DNA from: CAVTOO01 sp963736355
GTDB lineage: Bacteria; Pseudomonadota; Alphaproteobacteria; Rhizobiales; Xanthobacteraceae
DNA: 64,000 nucleotides
Reading direction: 5' to 3'
Assembly (NCBI GenBank): GCA_963736355.1
Contig: CAVTOO010000004.1
Coordinates: 186,001 to 250,000 of the forward strand
The translations under genes were made by a program, and so were the position numbers. The notes beneath the pieces were generated by a model that saw nothing but the letters and a program-made list of their open reading frames with translations, did no database searches and was not told the origin of the DNA. Positions 53,809-62,001 of this stretch are shown in pieces; within the stretch, counting starts at the first letter, position 1; every line of letters starts with the position of its first letter.

Positions 53809-55025
53809 TTACCGCCCCGCGCGCAGCCGCGCCAGAAACTCGTCCGTCGGCCAGGCATCGGCGGGCATGCCGAATTTCAGCTGCATCGCCTTCACCGCCG
53901 TGCGGCTCTGCTGGCCGAGAATGCCGTCGAGCTTGCCGACATCGTAGCCCTGCCGTTGCAGCAATTGCTGCATCTCCCGGATGTCGTTGAAAGCGAGCGT
54001 CGGCACGGGCGTCGAAGGCCGGCGCATCGGCGCCGCGCCCGCGATGCGCGTGGCGAGATAGGCCGCCGTCAGCGAATAGGTCAGCGAGTTGTTCCATTCG
54101 GTGTAGGCGGCGAAATTGGCGTAAGTCATAAACGCCGGGCCGTTGCGCCCCATCGGCAGTATGACGGAAGCCGGCATCGCGTCGTTCGGTAGCGGCCGCC
54201 CGTCGGCATAGGTCACGCCCCAGCGCGCCCATTGCGAGCGCGGATGCTGGATACTGAGATCGGTCTGCTGCCACGGCAGGTTCGCACGGCACGCGGATTT
54301 CCTGCAGCCACGGTTCGCCGCGCCGCCATTTCAGTCCGGCCTGGATGTAATGCGCGGTCGAGCCGATCACATCGGCCGCCGACGTCAGCATGTTGCGGCG
54401 GCCGTCGCCGTCATAATCCACGGCGTAGTCGAAATAGTGCCGCGGCAAAAACTGCGTCTGACCGAGTTCGCCCGCCCACGAGCCGATCATCTGCGACACG
54501 GAGAGATCGCCGCGGTCGATGATCTTCAGGGCTGCGATCAGTTCGGCGCGGAACATGTCGGCGCGGCGGCAATCATAGGCGAGCGACGCCAGCGACTTGA
54601 TCGTCGGCAGCTTGCCCGTGTTGGCGCCGAAGTCGCTTTCCAGTCCCCAGAACGCCGCGATCACTGCACCCGGCACACCATATTCGCGCTCGGCGCGGGA
54701 GAACGCCTGGGCGTGCGTCTTCAACCGCTGCTGGCCCTGCTGCATGCGATAGTCGGCCGCCATGCGCGCGGCGAACTCGACGAAGCCCTGGCCGAACACG
54801 CGCTGGCCGCGGTCGCGCGAAACGATGCTCGAGTTCATAGACTAGCTGTGGCGCGGCCTGCGCCAGCGCGTTCGAACTCACGCCCTGCTTCTGCGCGTCT
54901 TGCTTGAAATCCGCCAGCCAGCGGTCGAACGACACGCCGGCGCGGCAGGCCTGGCTCTGGGCGAGCGCCATTTGCGGTGCGGCCAGCAAAGCCAGAGTAA
55001 CAACCGACAGCCTCAAAATGTTCAT
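53809..55025 (-). CDS. Lytic murein transglycosylase with C-terminal peptidoglycan-binding domain (MltB family), two frameshifts
   Basis: Periplasmic muramidase-like enzyme of about 406 residues. Signal peptide (LSVVTLALLAAPQMALAQ), an SLT_2/MltB domain with the catalytic Glu in FWGLESDFGANTGK and GELGQTQFLPRHYFDYAVDYDGDG, and a C-terminal PG_binding_1 domain (MQQLLQRQGYDVGKLDGILG). Lesions near 54836 (GAGA) and 54283 (GCGC) are each one repeat unit; repaired joins read VYENSSIVSRD and VPCANLPWQQTD. It starts 3 bases after the ScfR gene stop and is probably its co-transcript, or read from its own promoter. Confidence 0.87.
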
Positions 55026-55028
55026 GGC

Positions 55029-56528
55029 TCACAATTCCCTTGCACTTGAGAAGGCGAACGAGGACACGCGCCGCGTGCCCTCGTCAAGGATCAGGCGGCG
55101 CGTCAGCGGCGGCTCGGCGCGCTGTGCACAGTTCTCACGTTCACATAACCGGCAGTTGACGCCGATGGGCGTTGCCTCCGCGCGCGCGAGGTCGAGGCCG
55201 GCGGCATAGGCGAGCTTGCCGGCATGCTTCAACTCGCAGCCGAGCCCGATGGCATGGCGGGGTTGCGGATGGGGCCAGGCCGCCGCCGGGCGGCGCACTG
55301 TCTGGGCGATGGAGAAGTAGCGGCTGCCGTCCTGCAATTCGATCACCTGGGTGAGCAGCCGGCCGGGGGAATCGAACGTCGCATGCACGTTCCACAAGGG
55401 GCAGGTGCCGCCGAACTTGGAGAACGGGAAGGTGCCCGAGGAAAACCGCTTGGAGACGTTGCCGGCATTGTCCACCCGCAGCATGAAGAAGGGCACGCCG
55501 CGCGCATTGGGCCGCTGCAATGTGGTGAGCCTGTGGCAGACATGCTCGAAGCCGGCGTTGAAGCGCTGGCCGAGCACGGAGAGATCGTAGCCCAGCGCTT
55601 CGGCCGCGCCATGGAAGACGCCATAGGGCATCATCACGGCGGCGGCGAAATAATTCGCCAGCGTGATGCGGTAGAGCCTTCGCGCGGTATCGTCGAGCGG
55701 GCCCGCGCGATTGACGACCGCCTCCAGTGCCGCATTGGTTTCGATCAGGCCGGTCTGGAAGGCGAGCTGGAACACGCGGCCTGCCGGATCGACCATCTCC
55801 GACACCAGCAACTGTTTGCGGTGGCGGTCGAAGCGGCGCAGCGTCTCGCGCATCACGTCGAGCGGCATGATGCGCACGGTCACCGAATGCCGCTCGCGCA
55901 GCCGTTCCGACAATGCGCCGAACAATTCGTGATGGGGCACATTGATCTCGTCGCGCAGCGTCTCGGCGGCCTGTTCGAGTTCGGGGAAGTAGTTGCGGTT
56001 GGCCTCGACCAGATCGCGCACGCGCTCGATCGGGTTGGCCTCGAATGGCGCCTCGCCGTCGCGGCCGGCGATATGTGCAGCCACCATGGTCTCGCCACGC
56101 CGGGCCTCGGTATAGGCGCCGTAAAGCCGCTGCAGCGCATGCGTCACGCCGGGGCAGAGTTCGGCGAGGTCGCGCAATTCCTGCTTCGGCACGTCGAGCT
56201 GGCGGAACAGCGGGTCGGAAAACACTTCGTTGAGTTCGGCGAAGAAACGATCGTCGTCGGCGGTGGCGAGGTCGCGCAGATCGAGGTCGTAGGTCTCGGC
56301 GAGGCGCAGCAGCAATTGCGCCGTCACCGGGCGCTGGTTGCGCTCGATCAGGTTCACGTAGGAGGGCGAGATGCCGAGCCCTTCGGCAATCTGGGTCTGT
56401 GACAGGCCGAGTTGCTGGCGCAGCCGCCGGAATCGCGGGCCGACAAACAGCTTCTTGCCGGCGTCACGGCCGGAATCCTTATTGGCGTCTTTGCCTGCAA
56501 GCGCTTGGCCTTGCTTCGCTTTTGCCAT
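55029..56528 (-). CDS. XRE-family regulator of short-chain fatty acid/glyoxylate metabolism (ScfR/RamB type)
   Basis: A 499-residue regulator. The N-terminal HTH_3 domain (about residues 30-85) reads FRRLRQQLGLSQTQIAEGLGI and SPSYVNLIERNQRPVT; a central metallopeptidase-like (IrrE/ImmA) region follows and the C-terminal part is of the DUF2083 type with Cys pairs (CRLCERENCAQ). Family members such as RamB of Corynebacterium control isocitrate lyase, and ScfR-type proteins respond to short-chain acyl-CoA. The divergent neighbour is isocitrate lyase, and a perfect palindrome sits between the genes. The frame is intact. Confidence 0.88.
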   Translation of the reverse strand: MAKAKQGQALAGKDANKDSGRDAGKKLFVGPRFRRLRQQLGLSQTQIAEGLGISPSYVNLIERNQRPVTAQLLLRLAETYDLDLRDLATADDDRFFAELNEVFSDPLFRQLDVPKQELRDLAELCPGVTHALQRLYGAYTEARRGETMVAAHIAGRDGEAPFEANPIERVRDLVEANRNYFPELEQAAETLRDEINVPHHELFGALSERLRERHSVTVRIMPLDVMRETLRRFDRHRKQLLVSEMVDPAGRVFQLAFQTGLIETNAALEAVVNRAGPLDDTARRLYRITLANYFAAAVMMPYGVFHGAAEALGYDLSVLGQRFNAGFEHVCHRLTTLQRPNARGVPFFMLRVDNAGNVSKRFSSGTFPFSKFGGTCPLWNVHATFDSPGRLLTQVIELQDGSRYFSIAQTVRRPAAAWPHPQPRHAIGLGCELKHAGKLAYAAGLDLARAEATPIGVNCRLCERENCAQRAEPPLTRRLILDEGTRRVSSFAFSSAREL

Positions 56529-56546
56529 GGCCGTCTGTCTCTCTGG

Positions 56547-56563
56547 TTTGTAAAATTTACAAA
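56547..56563. promoter_or_regulatory. 17-bp perfect palindrome, candidate ScfR/RamB operator
   Basis: tttgtaaaatttacaaa: two 8-base arms (tttgtaaa and tttacaaa) around one base. It lies 19 bases upstream of the regulator start and about 170 bases before isocitrate lyase. Half-site-like words (acaaac, gacaaa, cacaag, acaag) continue to 56592. Its AT-rich T/A-TTTGYAAA character fits known RamB-type sites; binding by the adjacent regulator is inferred. Confidence 0.6.
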
Positions 56564-56731
56564 CATGACAAATTCACAAGTTATACAAGTATCGATGTTA
56601 CATCGCGTCATTGTTTAGATGCAAGCCATCTATCGGAATTTCTTTCATAGGTGTTGAGTGAATTACCGACATGCAATTCCCGCTTGTCACGAATGTCTTG
56701 AATTTCGGCAGTCGATTTAAAGGAGATGGCC

Positions 56732-58027
56732 ATGCTGACCACCGAAACCCAGAGCTTCGACGCTCTCGTTCCCGCGCCGGCCGGCCGTTTCGACGGCATC
56801 GAGCGCCCGTATAGCCCCGCCGAGGTCGTGCGCCTGCGCGGCTCGGTGAAGGTCTCCCACACGCTGGCGCAGATGGGCGCCAACCGTCTGTGGTCGCAGC
56901 TCAAGACCATGCCCTATGTCCATTCGCTCGGCGCCGTCACCGGCAACCAGGCGATGCAGATGGCGCGCGCGGGCCTCAAGGCCATCTATCTCTCCGGCTG
57001 GCAGGTCGCCGCCGACGCCAACACGGCGGGCGCGATGTATCCCGACCAGAGCCTCTATCCGGCCAATGCCGGCCCGGAGCTGTGCCGCCGCATCAACCGC
57101 ACGCTGCAGCGCGCCGACCAGATCGAGCACTCCGAAGGCGGCGCGAAGAGCGACTGGTTCGTGCCGATCGTCGCCGATGCCGAGGCCGGCTTCGGCGGGC
57201 CGCTCAACTCGTTCGAGATCATGAAGGCCTATATCGAGGCGGGCGCGGCCGGCGTGCACTTCGAGGACCAGCTGGCGTCCGAGAAGAAGTGCGGCCACAT
57301 GGGCGGCAAGGTGCTGATCCCGACCGCCGCGCATGAGCGCAATCTCATCGCCGCGCGTCTCGCGGCCGATGTCTGCGGCGTGCCGACGCTGGTCCTCGCG
57401 CGCACCGATGCCGAGAGCGCCAGGCTCATCACCTCGGATATCGACGAGCGCGACCGCGAGTTCATCACCGGCGAGCGCACGGCGGAAGGCTTCTTCCGCC
57501 TCAAGGAAGGCACCGGGTCTCGCGCATTGCATCACGCGCGGCCTCGCCTTCGCGCGCCATGCCGATCTGCTGTGGTGGGAGACCTCGACGCCGAATCTCG
57601 ACGACGCGCGCGAGTTCGCCGAGGCCATGCACAAGGTCCATCCCGGCAAGATGCTCGCCTACAACTGCTCGCCCTCGTTCAACTGGCGCAAGAACATCGA
57701 CGAGGCGACGATCGCCAAGTTCCAGCGCGAGCTCGGCGCGATGGGCTACAAGTTCCAGTTCGTGACGCTGGCGGGCTTCCACTCGCTCAACCACGGCATG
57801 TTCGAACTCGCGCGCGGCTACAACGACGAGGGCATGGCGGCTTACTCCCGCCTGCAGCAGGCGGAGTTCGCCTCCGAGACGAACGGCTACAGCGCCACGC
57901 GTCACCAGCGCGAGGTCGGCACCGGCTATTTCGACCTCGTCTCCACCACCATCAGCAGCGGTTCAAGCTCGACCACTGCGCTCAAGACTCCACCGAGGCC
58001 GCGCAGTTCGTTCAGGCAGCGGAGTAA
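56732..58027 (+). CDS. aceA: Isocitrate lyase, two frameshifts
   Basis: First enzyme of the glyoxylate shunt: isocitrate to glyoxylate and succinate. About 431 residues, the normal short bacterial form. The catalytic signature KKCGHMGGKVL is intact, with VADAEAGFGG (metal site), WWETSTPN, NCSPSFNWRKN and FVTLAGFHSLNHGMFEL. Lesions near 57519 (one extra base, or a lost TC) and 57993 (one G lost) shift the frame; repaired, the end reads LKDSTEAAQFVQAAE. ATG 56732 is preferred to 56726, because aaaggag ends at 56725. Probably controlled by the divergent ScfR gene. Confidence 0.92.
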   Translation: MLTTETQSFDALVPAPAGRFDGIERPYSPAEVVRLRGSVKVSHTLAQMGANRLWSQLKTMPYVHSLGAVTGNQAMQMARAGLKAIYLSGWQVAADANTAGAMYPDQSLYPANAGPELCRRINRTLQRADQIEHSEGGAKSDWFVPIVADAEAGFGGPLNSFEIMKAYIEAGAAGVHFEDQLASEKKCGHMGGKVLIPTAAHERNLIAARLAADVCGVPTLVLARTDAESARLITSDIDERDREFITGERTAEGFFRLKEGTGSRALHHARPRLRAPCRSAVVGDLDAESRRRARVRRGHAQGPSRQDARLQLLALVQLAQEHRRGDDRQVPARARRDGLQVPVRDAGGLPLAQPRHVRTRARLQRRGHGGLLPPAAGGVRLRDERLQRHASPARGRHRLFRPRLHHHQQRFKLDHCAQDSTEAAQFVQAAE

Positions 58028-58054
58028 CCGTCAGCAACACACACCAACCGGCGG

Positions 58055-58098
58055 ATGATCCCGAAAAGTGGACACCGGTTTTCGGACAAGATCATGCG
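58055..58098. repeat. Rhizobiales-type intergenic palindrome
   Basis: An imperfect 42-44 base palindrome: atgatc/gatcat outer arms and ccgaaaa/ttttcgg inner arms around gtggacaccgg. The word ccgaaaagtgg...ccggttttcgg is a very common intergenic element in Rhizobiales chromosomes. It separates isocitrate lyase from the DUF4170 gene. Confidence 0.65.
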
Positions 58099-58121
58099 CC
58101 AAGAGACAAGAGGAGACCAAG

Positions 58122-58338
58122 ATGCATACCAATCACTTCTGGGTCGTGGGCGGCGAGTTCCGTTCGCTCAACTTCCACACGCTGGTTCACGGCACAGCGC
58201 AGGTCGAGGGACCGTTTCCCTCGCGGCGCGAAGCCGAGGATGCCTGGCGCGGACTTCTCTGAGAAGAACCGCCACCGCTGCAACGTGCGCTTCTCCATCG
58301 TCGAGGAGCCTCGTCGCGTTGCTGTCGCCGTCGCGTAA
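58122..58338 (+). CDS. DUF4170 family protein, frameshift near 58251
   Basis: A small cytoplasmic protein of about 72 residues. NHFWVVGGEFRSLNFHTLVHGTAQ and GPFPSRREAEDAWR match the alphaproteobacterial DUF4170 family. A GC unit lost near 58251 (gcgcgcgg to gcgcgg) causes an early stop at 58262; restored, it continues DFSEKNRHRCNVRFSIVEEP to 58338. aggag lies 6 bases before ATG 58122, and homology starts there. Function unknown. Confidence 0.8.
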
Positions 58339-58348
58339 GTGTTCTGCC

Positions 58349-58380
58349 TGTCATTGCCGGGCTTGACCTGGCAATCCATC
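58349..58380. repeat. Third REP-like palindrome copy
   Basis: tgtcattgccgggcttgacc followed by tggcaatcc, the same family as the pair at 26366-26437 (shared core GTCATyrCCGGrCTTGAyCyGGyrATCC). It lies 11 bases after the DUF4170 stop. Confidence 0.75.
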
Positions 58381-58400
58381 TTACTTCTTACGAAGTTAAC

Positions 58401-58434
58401 TCGCCGGGCTTCGCGCCCGGCGATTGCTTTTTTG
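58401..58434 (+). terminator. Rho-independent terminator after the DUF4170 gene
   Basis: A 9-bp stem tcgccgggc/gcccggcga with a 5-base loop, then attgctttttt. Confidence 0.8.
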
Positions 58435-58519
58435 TAATCCTAAATTCGGTCACGTTGTTTTCGGAACAATCCTGTCTCGCATGCGTTGATGCAGAGGCAA
58501 TAAACCAAGGAGTTCCATG

Positions 58520-58837
58520 ATGAAGATTTATTCAGCTGCTCTCGTCGCAGCTTCAATGCTCGGCGCACTCGCCGTGTCGTCTGCGGCGCAGGCGATGCCT
58601 GCGGCCCCGGGCCTTCGCGCGCCGACGGCTGTTGAAGACGTCGCGTGCCGTAATCGCACCGTCACCTCGTGGCATAACGGCCGTCGCGTCACGCGCACCG
58701 TCCGCACCTGCACGCCGGGTTGGCGTGGTTCGAACGCGCGCGCCTGTCATATGGAGCGTCAGCGCATCGTGCGCCCGAACGGCCGCGTCGTTTGGCAGAC
58801 CAAGCAGGTCTGCCGCGGCGGACCGCGTTGGCACTAA
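58520..58837 (+). CDS. Small secreted/periplasmic basic protein with four cysteines
   Basis: A 105-residue product with a clear signal peptide (YSAALVAASMLGALAVSS, cleavage after AQA). The mature part is short, Arg-rich and carries four Cys (VACRN, RTCTP, RACHM, QVCRG), likely forming two disulfides in the periplasm. It ends GGPRWH. ATG 58520 is 6 bases after aaggag; ATG 58517 is too close. Its own terminator follows, so it is monocistronic. Family not recognised; such proteins are frequent in Bradyrhizobium-like genomes. Confidence 0.75.
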   Translation: MKIYSAALVAASMLGALAVSSAAQAMPAAPGLRAPTAVEDVACRNRTVTSWHNGRRVTRTVRTCTPGWRGSNARACHMERQRIVRPNGRVVWQTKQVCRGGPRWH

Positions 58838-58878
58838 TCGACCCCGCTGCAGCAGTTAAACTGCGGTGAGGCCGTCAG

Positions 58879-58910
58879 GATCGCCGGGCGAAAGCCCGGC
58901 GATCTTTTTT
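58879..58910 (+). terminator. Rho-independent terminator after the small secreted protein
   Basis: A perfect 11-bp stem (gatcgccgggc/gcccggcgatc) with a gaaa tetraloop and six T residues. Confidence 0.92.
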
Positions 58911-59059
58911 ATCTGCATTCGGCAACGCGAAGCGTTGACCCGGAATCCATGCCTGTGTGTCTTGAGGTCTCGCGCGAGTCGCGCCGTCTGCGAGCCTATG
59001 AGGGCTCGCACCTGCGTCCTTCGAGACGCGGCTTGCAGCCGCTCCTCAGGACGAGGTCA

Positions 59060-59683
59060 TTAGCCCGCCGCGTGAATCGCGACGACCTTCTTCACCGCTG
59101 GGCGCTCCATGATGCGGTTGATCATCGCATCGATCTTCGGGAACTCTGCGACCGACAGCCCGGATGCCGGCAGCCAGCGCGACAGCGACAGCAGATAAAG
59201 GTCGGCGATGGTGTAGGTGTCACCCATCACATATGGCCCGCGCATCATCGTGTTCTCGATCATCTGGAAGCTCTCGCGCACGTTCTGCGGCGCCTTCCGT
59301 GTCATGTCGGCCTTGGAGCTTTCCTCGTCGGCCCAGCGATAGCCGCGCGTCCGGTGCGCGAAGTTCACATGCACGGTGGTGGCGAGGTAGCCGTTGAACG
59401 CCTGCACTTCGGCCAGCGCGAACGGATCGTCGATCGGCGCGAGCTTCGCCTTGGGGAAGGTCTGCGCGAGATAGACGAGGATGGGGCCGTTTTCGGTCAG
59501 GATGCCGCGATCGGTGATCAGCGCCGGCACCTTGCCCTTCGGATTGATGGCGAGAAATTCCGGCTTGGTCTGGTCGTCGGTGCGCAGGCTGATCTTCTTG
59601 GTGTCATAGGTCGCACCGGCTTCCTCGAGCGCGATGTGGGGCGCGAGCGCGCAGGAGCCGGGCGAGTAAACGAGCGTGAGCAT
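59060..59683 (-). CDS. Glutathione S-transferase family protein
   Basis: A 207-residue GST. Thioredoxin-like N-domain (LTLVYSPGSCALAPHIALEEAG, NPKGKVPAL, LTENGPILVYLAQ) with Ser/Cys near residues 8-11 as in beta-class GSTs, and an all-helical C-domain with the N-capping motif MGDTYTIADLYLLSL. The start at 59683 is where homology begins; an in-frame extension to 59959 overlaps the divergent DUF817 gene. Role: glutathione conjugation or stress protection; substrate unknown. Confidence 0.87.
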   Translation of the reverse strand: MLTLVYSPGSCALAPHIALEEAGATYDTKKISLRTDDQTKPEFLAINPKGKVPALITDRGILTENGPILVYLAQTFPKAKLAPIDDPFALAEVQAFNGYLATTVHVNFAHRTRGYRWADEESSKADMTRKAPQNVRESFQMIENTMMRGPYVMGDTYTIADLYLLSLSRWLPASGLSVAEFPKIDAMINRIMERPAVKKVVAIHAAG

Positions 59684-59939
59684 GGAGCGTTTCCTTGGGT
59701 GGGTTTTTGGATTGAACTTGCCTTGGTCATGCCCGGAGGCGGGAAGAAGTCCAGTACTGCGCCCCAATTCCGCGCCATTTGCTGGTAGGCTTGCGGTCGG
59801 TTTAACTGATTTCCGATTCCCGCTTTTCATTTCAAGGTTTCGCTTGCTCCGCCCACCGGACGATCCGCGCGCCCACGCCGCCGCCCATTGGGGCGCGCTG
59901 CGCCCATTCATCGCCGCCGAGAGCCGCATCGCGGCGCGC

Positions 59940-60734
59940 ATGGCGCAGCGACCGGTCACCGCCGCGCTCTACGAATTCTTGCGCTTCGGCATGAAGCAGG
60001 CGTGGGCGTGTCTGTTCGGCGGGCTCATGGTCGCGCTGATGATCGGAACGCATCTGTGGTATCCGGCGTCCGCACCTCTCGCGCGTTACGACTTTCTGTT
60101 TCTCTCAGCGCTTGCCATTCAGGCGCTGCTGCTCGCCTTCAGGCTTGAGACGCTCGAGGAAGCGAAGGTCATCTTCGTCTACCACGTCGTCGGCACGGTC
60201 ATGGAGATCTTCAAGACCTCCGTCGGCTCATGGATCTATCCCGAGCCGAGCTTCTTTCGCATCGCAGGCGTGCCGCTGTTCACCGGCTTCATGTATGCCT
60301 GCATCGGCAGCTACATCTGCCGCGCGTGGCGGCTGTTTCACTTTGAATTCACGCATCATCCGCCGACATGGGCGCTGGTCGTTCTCAGCGTCGCGATCTA
60401 CGTCAATTTCTTCGCGCACCACTACGTCTTCGACATGCGCTACGTGCTGTTCGCCGCGACGATCGTGCTGTTCGCCCGCACGCGCATCTACTTCATCAAC
60501 TGGCGCGCGCGGCGCTGGATGCCGCTGTTGCTGGGCCTGTTTCTCGTCGCGCTGTTCATCTGGTTCGCGGAGAACATCGGCACCGCCACCAGGACATGGC
60601 TCTATCCCGGACAGAAAAATGGCTGGGAGCTGGTGAGTTTTGCCAAGCTCGGGTCGTGGTTTTTGCTGCTGATTATCAGCTATACTCTGGTGGTATTGAT
60701 TCAGCGTCCGCTGACAACGCCCGGCGACAGATAG
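59940..60734 (+). CDS. DUF817 integral membrane protein
   Basis: A 264-residue membrane protein of the DUF817 family with about eight hydrophobic segments. Characteristic blocks are FGMKQAWACLFGGLMVALMIG, RLETLEEAKVIFVYHVVGTVMEIFKTSVGSWIYPEP, PLFTGFMYACIGSYI and the C-terminal TRTWLYPGQKNGWELVSFAKLGSW (each cited by its landmark residues). The longer frame from 59676 is rejected because only the part from 59940 matches the family. Function unknown. Confidence 0.8.
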   Translation: MAQRPVTAALYEFLRFGMKQAWACLFGGLMVALMIGTHLWYPASAPLARYDFLFLSALAIQALLLAFRLETLEEAKVIFVYHVVGTVMEIFKTSVGSWIYPEPSFFRIAGVPLFTGFMYACIGSYICRAWRLFHFEFTHHPPTWALVVLSVAIYVNFFAHHYVFDMRYVLFAATIVLFARTRIYFINWRARRWMPLLLGLFLVALFIWFAENIGTATRTWLYPGQKNGWELVSFAKLGSWFLLLIISYTLVVLIQRPLTTPGDR

Positions 60735-60773
60735 GTCTTGCGGCGGCCATTTCAGACATTCGGATTTTGAACG

Positions 60774-61307
60774 ATGCACGCCCTTGTTTTTCTCGGCATG
60801 ATCTACGCCGCCTGCGGGTTCGTTATCGGTCTCGTCGCGCATGTCATGGCGGTTTTCGGCGATATGCCCGGCGGCAACGGGCTGTTCTTCGCTCTCCACA
60901 TCAGCATATTTCCTGTCTTTGCGTTGGTGATCTTGCTTTTTGGTCAGAACGCAACGTCGTCGAGTGGGTGGGCGGCCTTTAAGCCGATCCTGTCTGGATG
61001 CCCGCGCTGGATGCAATATCTGGTCTATGCGTCTTTCATCTATGCCTTCATCAACTTCGCGCTCTTCTTTCTGCAGGGCATTATGTCTCCGCAGCCAGTG
61101 CATCCAAAGGGCTCCGATCCGCCTGCGATGGTCTGGCGTGGTTTCTCCGGTCACTGGATGTTTTTCTATTCGGTGGCACTCGCCGGTCTGACGACGGCTT
61201 ACAACAAAGGCCCCGGTAATCTGAAGCCGAAATGCCGTTTTGGCCATTCCATGAATTTTGGCGACAAATTCTGTTCGACGTGTGGGGCGGCAATCGACAA
61301 GACGTAA
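60774..61307 (+). CDS. Membrane protein with C-terminal zinc-ribbon-like tail
   Basis: A 177-residue protein with about four hydrophobic segments (residues 3-25, 35-57, 82-103, 124-145) and a cytosolic or exposed tail reading KCRFGHSMNFGDKFCSTCGAA. The tail looks like a zinc ribbon with C-x3-H/C and CxxC. I do not recognise the family. It starts 39 bases after the DUF817 gene and may be co-transcribed with it. Confidence 0.7.
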   Translation: MHALVFLGMIYAACGFVIGLVAHVMAVFGDMPGGNGLFFALHISIFPVFALVILLFGQNATSSSGWAAFKPILSGCPRWMQYLVYASFIYAFINFALFFLQGIMSPQPVHPKGSDPPAMVWRGFSGHWMFFYSVALAGLTTAYNKGPGNLKPKCRFGHSMNFGDKFCSTCGAAIDKT

Positions 61308-61323
61308 AGTGCGGCGGGTGATC

Positions 61324-61974
61324 TCACCCACCCACCGCCAGCCTGACCCCAATTCCCACCAGCATCAGCCCCATCACCACATCCGCCACCGGGCGGATGC
61401 GTTCATAACCGCGCCGCACGGGCGCGAGTGAAAAGAACAGCACGACGCTGATCCACCACAACAACGAAACACATAGCACCGTAACGGCCGCGCTCCAGAA
61501 CAGGGTGCGCGACGCGTCGGCCGGCACAAGCACGCCGAACAGCGCCGCGAAGTAAGCAATCGTGTTCGGATTGGTCATGTTGGTGATGAAGCCGGTGCGC
61601 CATGCCGCGAGGCCATGCAGGCGTTGCGCGGTCGCATCGTTGTCGTTGGCCGCTTTGCGTCGCGCTTTCAGCGCGCGCCATGACGCGATGAGAATGCGCG
61701 CGCCGAGATAAGCGAGATATCCGGCGCCGGCATATTGCAGCGTGCGATAGGCCTCGGGCGAATTCTTCAGCACGGAGCCGAGCCCGGCGGCGGCGAGCGA
61801 CGCCCAGATCAGCGTCGCGCACCACACGCCGAAGGCGACAAGCGCCGCCGAGCGGCGGTCGTGGCTGAGCGCATGGCTCATCACGACCGCCATGGTCGGC
61901 CCGGGGCTCGCCACCGCCAGCAGATGCACGGCGGCAATCCCGGCGAGGATCGGAAGCGCGGCGGCGAATTCCAT
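61324..61974 (-). CDS. LysE/RhtB-family amino-acid exporter
   Basis: A 216-residue inner-membrane exporter with about six hydrophobic segments. The N-terminal signature AVASPGPTMAVVMSHALSHDRRSA near residue 22 is diagnostic for LysE/RhtB proteins, and GFITNMTNPNTIAYFAALF near residue 130 is the second conserved block. Likely exports an amino acid or related metabolite; the substrate cannot be given. The binding protein at 62002 lies 27 bases upstream of its start on the same strand. Confidence 0.9.
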   Translation of the reverse strand: MEFAAALPILAGIAAVHLLAVASPGPTMAVVMSHALSHDRRSAALVAFGVWCATLIWASLAAAGLGSVLKNSPEAYRTLQYAGAGYLAYLGARILIASWRALKARRKAANDNDATAQRLHGLAAWRTGFITNMTNPNTIAYFAALFGVLVPADASRTLFWSAAVTVLCVSLLWWISVVLFFSLAPVRRGYERIRPVADVVMGLMLVGIGVRLAVGG

Positions 61975-62001
61975 CGCCTGTCCTCTCTCGTGTCCGAAGC
62001 G

